Part shown: positions 56,939-64,000 of the stretch, in pieces
Layout: each line of letters begins with the position of its first letter
Numbering within the stretch: position 1 is the stretch's first letter
NCBI GenBank assembly: GCA_030549335.1
Contig: CM060195.1
Location: 44,646,991-44,710,990 of the forward strand
Reading direction: 5' to 3'
Length of the DNA: 64,000 nt
Source of the DNA: Pontederia crassipes
Lineage: Eukaryota > Streptophyta > Magnoliopsida > Commelinales > Pontederiaceae
Translations under genes and position numbers: made by a program
The notes under the pieces: model-generated
Databases searched by the model: none
Seen by the model: the letters and a program-made list of their open reading frames with translations, nothing else
Told to the model about the DNA's origin: nothing

Positions 56939-59900
56939 TGTCATGGGGCATTTCCCGTGACATGAAGTGTGAAGTCTCGCGGCACTAGTGCCGCTCAACT
57001 TATAGCCCTCGACCGCTTAGCGCCGAAAACATGGAATACATGCAGCCGCCCCGCACTGCGTAATATTGCGGAGTACCAAGTTATCCGCCCTTATGGCATT
57101 TATCTTGTAAGGCCGTCCTTATGAATGGCCAAGTATGTGACGTTCCCGTAGGGTACGTCTTTTGCATCTTCAATATGTAACAAGACTCCTATACCTACGG
57201 TACACTGGGAGGAGTTCACTAGTGCCTTCCGAGGTCCAATTGTATGTTATGTTTTATCATATTTAATACAAGTAAGCTTTCTTTTAATTCTAGTGTCATG
57301 GCCTTGAGCGTGGGGTGGCAACCCACATCGGTGTCCCTTCGTGACGTCACGTGATCCCTTCGTCGCCCCTTCGGACTTTAAGCGCCCAAGCGCCTACATT
57401 AGTGCCGCAACGCGCTAATGCCACAGTCTCATGACGAGTAGTCCGACACTCTAGTCATGTCCGTGATTGAATGCCTATATGAACGACTCTCGGCATAGTC
57501 GTCTCGACCATAAAACTTTCGCTGCAAACTCAAAACAGGCTTGGCTAGGTGCCTATCCGCCTAGTCGCCGCACGTGATCTAGTATCCGAGAATGACCCAC
57601 CCCGTGACAAGTGGTATCAGAGCAGTTCTTCCTGCTCGGATTACCCAGCGACGATGACTCGCTTGTGTCGTCGCAACGTGCCTTGGCGTAGAAAATGTGC
57701 TTCCGCTCAAATACTCCATCACGCCCAGGGGCATGACAACGAGGAATGGTCTTTGATCTTGGACGCCAACGAGGTCTTTGATCTGGTACCATGGTCTTTG
57801 ATCGTGGACGTCAATGAGGAATGCATGGCAAGCCTCCTCGCCGCACGTCCAGTCGTGCCCCGCAGCATGTTCCTCATACACCCGTGTCGTGTCAAGGAAC
57901 ATCCGCCATGCATCATGATGACGGATTGATCGCCCCGCCTAACCGGGACGGTCATGCGTCGCTCACTCGAGCAGATCAACCACCCCAGGTATACAATCGG
58001 GAATTCTGAAGTGTCGCGCTGCGTCAAAGAGTGGTCATATGCTCCGCATGATGGTCTTGCGCTGCTCATATCATGAGATCGCTTACACGAGCGTTGTGTA
58101 ACTCGAAGGACCCGTGTCACATTCAGGGACTGTCGGTCATGCACTATCATGACGACCTGGCGCTGCTCGGTATTTCGTGACGTCGCATCGCATGCCCAGT
58201 CATGCAACGTGAAGTGCACAACCGCTTCACGTGAGAAGTTGGCTTAAAGACAAATATCAAGGTTCATGGTCCCCTTTCGGCCAAATAATATCAACCTTTC
58301 GGCCAAGGAGCATCAATCACAAGCATCTTGTCGTGTCGCAGCATTGCCTGCCACGCCACGATGACTTTCGGGAATGGAGCAAAGTGTTGATTACTTGCAA
58401 ACACTCGCGGACGAGCTGTCAGCCTTGCCTGCCTCGTCAAGTGTCGCCCTGCAAGCGGCGCGATGTCATCCATCAAGGAGTGGGATGAACCTGATACATG
58501 CCAACGCAAATCGACGCATCAACTCAACGACCAATTTGGCAAATGGTCTGAGCGTCGAGCATCGGCGAACCTTGGCATGCTGCTGTCAAGCGTTCTGCCG
58601 TCAACCGAAGGAAGGAGTGCCATTTCCTTTCGGACATCGCCTCGAGTAATCGAAACGGCCTCCAAGGATCACAATGCGAAGGTTTTGAAGGACACATCGA
58701 CGATGTCGTCCCTTCGAATGGAGATGGAGGTAATGTTGGGAGCTCATGCCACGAGTTCACCAACCGCAGTCCGCTTATCTAAGCGGAGCGTCTTCACAAG
58801 CATACGCATGGATCAGTGAAGGCCCGGAACGGCTACTCTTTCGCAAGGGTCAAGCCGCCCGGTGGACGAGTATGTCAAAGGTGTATGATCTAGGATGACA
58901 AGCACAGTGACATTACTTTGTCCAAGGTGCGAACGAACGAGCATCTAAGGTGCATCTCTTCATGAACGAGCACAATGATCTCGCCCCGTCCATACCCCAA
59001 AGGGATTGTCAAAGCTTCAAAGGAGGTCCCAGGATCGGAAGAAGGCATATCCCAAGAACCCTGCAAGATGTGGCAAACTCAGGATGGCGTTGCCATCGTG
59101 ACAATATAGAATGTGGCAAACATACATCCCAGACATGGGACAGAAGAGGTGGCAGTTCATCAATTATGCAAGCCCTGACAAGTTGGGACTGGAGGTCAAA
59201 ATCGCATTGTTCAGCATCGGTCAGATGGGCATGTTGAAGGAGGAAGTGAAAGGAATCACCGAGCTCCGCCTACAGTGTTCCTAGGAGGATGAAGACCTAG
59301 TGTTGGCGCTCTTCAAGTAGAGGGATTAAGAAGCTTTGGACTAGGAAGGAGTTGGAACGACCGGATCGTCCAACCTCCGCTCACTAGTCGACATTGCCAA
59401 AACAATCGGGACAAGTGCCATACCACCAAAGCCCTTGGGCAAGGGCAATGGTGGGGGATAGAAGCTCAAGTCGCAAGGAGGGCAGCCTAAGGTATTTAAA
59501 ATCATGTAGCTGCAGATAGATCTGTAGGATATCAATGAGACGTGTCATCTGGGAGAAAAGCAGCACTCGATGACCAGCTCTCTGTAATTTCGGAAGTAAA
59601 AGATCAAGCAATTCAAACTTTCCTGATGCTCTCACAATCTCCTCCTTCTGCCACATATTGTAATCTCCAACAAAGAGATAAGGATGGTTGCAACATTTCC
59701 TTAGCTGCATTGACAGGTTCTGCAGACTTTTTGATTTCATTCCTGAATATCATAATGGCAAAAAATTTGTATTAGTTACAATCAAAATGCATGCCGAAGA
59801 TAAAGATCGTCCATCGAAGCAGGAGAAGCGAGTCGAACCACAGACACATGTGGGGAGACCCTCATCGTCGCTCACTATAGCGATTGTGAGTGGACAAGGT

Positions 59901-60773
59901 GCGGAATGTTATACCAAAGAACCTTGCTCCACCTCAAACCGTCGAGATATCTCTTGTCCACCAAGGGTAAGGTGGAGCTGTTCTCAATGCTCGACGAACG
60001 AAGGACTCAACGTTGCAGCCATCTGCAACTTGGAGATAGTGAGTTGAACCAAAAGGGAACGTGGGGAGACTCTCGTCGCCCACTATGACGACTTGGATGG
60101 ACAAGACATGAATTGTTAGATCAAAGAACCTTGTCCCGCCTCAAGACTGCCGAAACATCAGGTGATCACCAAGAAGGAGGTGATCCTGCGCTTTTCGTTC
60201 GGCAGAGGGATGGAAGACTCTACGTTGCAATCATCTGTAACATAGAAACGTTGAGTCAAGCCCACAAAGAGACCTGAAGCGTCCCAAAGTATCCGTGGGA
60301 AGACTCTCGTCGCTCATCATAATGAACCCAGGCACTCGAAGCAGGCAAGCTACAAGCATCGACATCGAAGAGCTTGTGCTATTTCAAGCCGTGAAAATTC
60401 AAGAATGATCATCGAGGGTGAGATGGTCCCATACTTTGCATTCGACGGAAGGGAGACCTTATGCTGCGGCCATCCGCAATATGAAGGCAGTCATGCAGGT
60501 CGAATGACGAGACTCTTCATCGTGTTCTACACGACCCTGAGACAACTCTTCTCCGCGCTATTCCTGAAGGCATACAAGAGTTGTTTCACCTCCAAAGAAG
60601 CCAAACCACACAAGTTGACACTGCGAAGTCGAAGAGAAGTGAAGCCAACAGAGACTCTCGGTATAGTCGTCTCGACTATAAAACTTCCGCTGCAAACTCA
60701 AAACAGGCTTGGCTAGGTGCCTATTCGCCTAGTCGTCGCACGTGGTCTAGTGTCCGAGAATGACCCCGTGACA
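56939..60773 (+). mobile_element. Gypsy-type LTR element, copy 2, incomplete
   Basis: Duplicate of the element at 17,203-21,894, with the same flanking target sequence, so it was copied with the unit rather than inserted anew. The 5' LTR is 56,939-57,609 and the primer site follows. It is shorter than copy 1 by one large loss on the 3' side, which leaves only the end of the 3' LTR. It is otherwise as broken as copy 1. Fossil. Confidence 0.85.
59488..59745 (-). pseudogene. Captured SNF2-family ATPase fragment, copy 2
   Basis: Same fragment as at 19,752-20,009, with an identical predicted peptide ([20 protein letters not shown] to DFKYLRL), antisense to the LTR element. Confidence 0.85.
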
Positions 60774-61923
60774 CGCGCACCCACTTGAGTACCAACGTAG
60801 CAGAAATTACCAATTTCTCCATGGTTTGACACATTATGCCACCCTCGAGAGTTTCACAGATCGAGCCCGTGATTGTTGGCCTTTTTTTATTGCATTTTAG
60901 CTTCCTAAGCTCATTTATTATTTTATTTAATGTTTATATTACTTCTTTAAAATTTTATTTTCCCAATCTAATGTTAATTGGACTTGAGATCAAAATTATC
61001 AAAGGTTATTTGAATATATAATGCTTTGATTTATCTTTACAAAAATATTCAATTTTATATCATAATAATTAAATAATTTATAAGTTATATATATACATTT
61101 AATAATTATTTTATTTCATTTCCATAAATATTTTTACATAAATAAAAAATTTAATTTAATAAACAATAATGTGAAATAATATCTTGAAAAGTGATTTTCA
61201 TTAGGAAAATATACTTATAATTATTTTTTATTTTAATTATCTCATTGTATAATTTTACATTAAAATTACTATTTAATCCTATTTTCTTTATCATGGGGAG
61301 AATACATTTCCCCACTCGAGTATATACTTTTTAATATCAATTCATATTTAAAATGTTTTGAATATGTCTAATTATATATGTGTATATATAGAATTAAAAT
61401 TAAAAAAATTCTTGTTTATTTTAAAAAATCATTGTTTAAAAATATTTTTTTGTGTGACAAATGTTAAAACTGAAAAAATAAATGTACAAAATTTCATATT
61501 TCATATTGATAAACATTTTTTTAAAATCTTATTATATGTGAACCCTAAAAGAGGTAGTACAAACATTAAACCATATATATATATATATATATATATATAA
61601 CAAAAATAATCATAATAGTTATATATATATCATATTAAATTGACCGTCATGGAGAAAAAATAAATAGAAGTAAAGACAAAGTAAAATGTACAAAAATTGT
61701 ACATATATTTATACATGAAATCGGATAATACAATTCACATATAACTTTACAACTCGCCGGAATTTAACTGAAAAGACAATGACATTTGGTGATAAGCAAA
61801 AATATATACAATTGAGTACAAATCGATCAGAATAATAAACAATTGAAAGAATAAAACAATGGTATTTTTTGTGTGAAAGACGTCTGCGTTGGTAATTTGC
61901 AGTTCTGATTCAGGACGTCCTTC
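60774..61923. other. AT-rich 3' flank of LAC-B
   Basis: Copy of 21,895-23,044 with small homopolymer and (AT)n length differences. No gene. Confidence 0.6.
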
Positions 61924-63999
61924 CTAGCATTTTGGGTAATTGCGTGGCGGTGGAGGGAGGGTGGAGTCTGGCGTTCCCCCGTCTTCCACCTCAAAGGCCA
62001 TGGCCATCCCTTTCGGCAAATGCGCATCGAGATGACAGTGCATGAACCAGACACCTGGGTTGTTGGCCACAAACCTGATTGCCGCCCATCCGCCCCGCGG
62101 CACGGCGATGGTGCTCCGAACTTGTGGGTTCACCAAATTGTAGCTCTTCACCGCCGTGGCCGCGTCGTAGTTGCCGAATCCCTGCGCCAGCACATAAAAG
62201 TTGAAGCCGTGTAGATGGATGGGATGCCCCTCGAGCCCGTTCAACGCCGTATCCTGCAGCACCATCTCTACTGTCGCATTGTACTTGAGCTTCTTCAACC
62301 TCGTCGCCTTCTCCGTAGGGAACAGCGCGAAGTTCTGAAGGTTGTCTAGGCTCGTGTAGTCGAACTCCAAGGGAGGACGGTCGGGGAAGTCGGTGGTGTA
62401 CACGCCCTCGACGCCGTAGTGGTAGGCCTCGAGGAGTGACATCTTCGTGGGGTACACGAATGAAACGTTGTTCAAGCTCGCGGCGATCGCTTGGATGGGC
62501 GACGTCCGGTTGCACTGCGGCTGGTCCGGCGCGCATGGGTAGCTGCCCATTCCTACTGTGATGAACATGCGTTCGTCGACATGCTGGGGGACAGTCGGAG
62601 ATCCTGTCCGGAGGAGGCCGGTGATGTTGCTGTAGAACTGGTGAGCCACCGGGGTGTCAAAATATGATGGCAGCAATGGCATGACAGGAGGCACCGACTT
62701 CGGCACTCGGCTGGTCTTGTACACAACGATGCCGGTAGTGGTGGTCTGGTCGAGAATGGACAACGAAGGGGGCAAAGGATAGTTGCTGATGTAGACGTAG
62801 GCGGCCATGTAATAGCGAGCGGGAGGCGCATTGGCCACCATGAGCGCGTCGAGGCTCTGGCCGGGGGCGAGAACCAGTATGTCACTATGGTAAGGCGTGG
62901 TGTACTCTGCGTCGACGGCTACGACGGTGAAGGTGTGGCCGGCGATTCTGAAGAACATATGACTATTCACTGCGGCATTCACCATTCGAAGCATGTACGT
63001 CTTGCCCTGCTTGACTCGCATCTTGAAGGTGTCTGCACACAATATGGTTACGGATGTATTAGAGCTTCTGTTTAATTTGTTTGTGATGCATATATGTTTA
63101 TATAAAACAAAGATTAACATCTCTATACGACATATATATTGAATATATAGTTTTGGTTGAATATATAGTTTAAAAAATTGATGATACACTTACTATCTTT
63201 AGAACAAGGGACAAGGTCTCCGGGCCTCCCGTTGATGGTGTACGAGTTAGACTGACCATACAAATCTCCTTCCAAGTATGCCTTCTTCTCAAGGTCCACC
63301 ACGTTGTCGTTGTACCACTCACCTGAAGGGCATTAATATGCATATATGAGTGCACTCGCAAAAAAATAAACGATAAATATCTATTTTACCTTTGTTCATA
63401 AATGCAATATTGCAAATATTTGATCAAGTAATTAAGAATATATATGTGTACTATAATACCTAACAGTATTGGGATCTCCTTGTGGGGCTTGGGAAACGGA
63501 TAACCTTTGGACCCCTGCCGTGGGCGAATAACAAGAGCCCCATAGATCGTCGCACGAAGGGCCGAGGCATGGGAATGCCACCACAACGTGCCCTCTTGCC
63601 CCGTGACGTTAAACTTGTACGTGTAACTATTTCCAGGCCGTATGGGGCATTGGGTTATCAACTTATCATGTCCACGCCGTCTTGCCAATTGGTCAACCGT
63701 TGTTGCACGCCGTGCCTTCATGATGCATAAACAAGTTCAGTTTTCAGAGTGCATGTATATTTTCTTCATAATTACTAATACTATATATATAAACAGAGAA
63801 AAGATTTATTAATTAATCTTGCTCGATATATGTATATGCATGCATACCAGTGGATGGTTATGTTATAGGGCGATTGGTTGATAACATCAACGATCAAGGT
63901 ATCCCCTTCGTTAACGTATATCGTCGGCCCCTGCAGTTGACCGTTGACTCCGGTGATCGTGGTGCTGTTTCACAGACGTTCCACTTGAAAGTTTCCATC
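61924..63999 (-). pseudogene. Laccase LAC-B (copy of LAC-A), incomplete at the window edge
   Basis: Exons on the minus strand: 63999-63848 (exon 2), 63715-63460 (exon 3), 63322-63194 (exon 4), 63032-61924 (exon 5). Exon 1 lies beyond the window. It carries the same TGA in exon 2 as LAC-A (63,072-63,070 is not the site; the stop is at 63,972-63,970). Exon 3 is 256 nt instead of 248. An 8-bp repeat-like insertion (ttatca repeated, near 63,658-63,670) shifts the frame before ITQCPIRPG. Exon 5 keeps all copper motifs and retains P in EYTTPYHSD where LAC-A has R. So the copy has one old and one new lesion and is a pseudogene. Confidence 0.92.
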
Positions 64000-64000
64000 C

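Larger units (their letters stand above)
56543..64000 (+). repeat. Copy 2 of the large direct duplication (runs off the window)
   Basis: Matches 16,801-25,112 with scattered substitutions. Five or so differences were counted over the 671-bp 5' LTR. The last laccase exon translates identically except for one residue. It starts at catatatgttaagtgctcag, inside what is the MITE terminal repeat in copy 1. The rest of the MITE is absent here. Confidence 0.92.

Overview
The window is nuclear DNA of a flowering plant, most likely a monocot. Genes are rich in GT-AG introns, coding exons are GC-rich against AT-rich introns, and the repeats are plant-type: Ty1/copia and Ty3/gypsy LTR elements with a tggtatcagagc primer site, CACTA transposons, MITEs and a SINE-like tail. 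The monocot call rests mainly on a protein closer to rice GW2 than to Arabidopsis DA2 as I remember them, so it is an inference. I cannot name the species.

Layout. 1-1.7 kb: an old copia remnant. 3.4-15.8 kb: a quiet, single-copy gene block with three host genes. These are a katanin p60-like AAA ATPase (+), a GW2-type RING E3 ligase (-), convergent with it, and a 245-residue coiled-coil protein (-) whose start codon lies 58 bp from a long-TIR MITE. 16.8 kb to the end: a laccase array swamped by transposons. All laccases lie on the minus strand and share one five-exon plan (96, 152, 248, 129 and 1109 nt when whole). LAC-A (23.0-25.3 kb) has a stop at codon 42. LAC-2 (33.7-35.9 kb) is the only whole gene. 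LAC-3 (41.6-46.8 kb) is wrecked and split by a copia element that itself holds a CACTA element. LAC-B (61.9 kb to the edge) is a near-identical copy of LAC-A.

The main structural event is a direct duplication. Sequence from about 16,801 onward reappears from about 56,543 onward, nearly base for base, to the window end. The simplest reading is a recent tandem duplication of a unit of about 39.7 kb carrying LAC-A, LAC-2 and LAC-3. Its left edge sits in the terminal inverted repeat of the MITE. Second copies of LAC-2 and LAC-3 should then lie just beyond the window. Weaker similarities among the laccase flanks show older rounds of duplication and rearrangement, including an upstream flank with no gene.

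Two captured host-gene pieces stand out. A SNF2 ATPase fragment (CHR12/MINU type) with part of an intron lies antisense inside a gypsy-type LTR element and is present in both copies of the duplication. An ALE2-like receptor-kinase exon with flanking intron sequence lies inside a 1.6-kb insert bounded by a 16-bp target-site duplication, ending in a TTG-type retroposon tail. Laccases oxidise phenols, including monolignols, in the cell wall. The array therefore looks like a fast-turnover gene cluster with one working copy per unit rather than a coordinated pathway.
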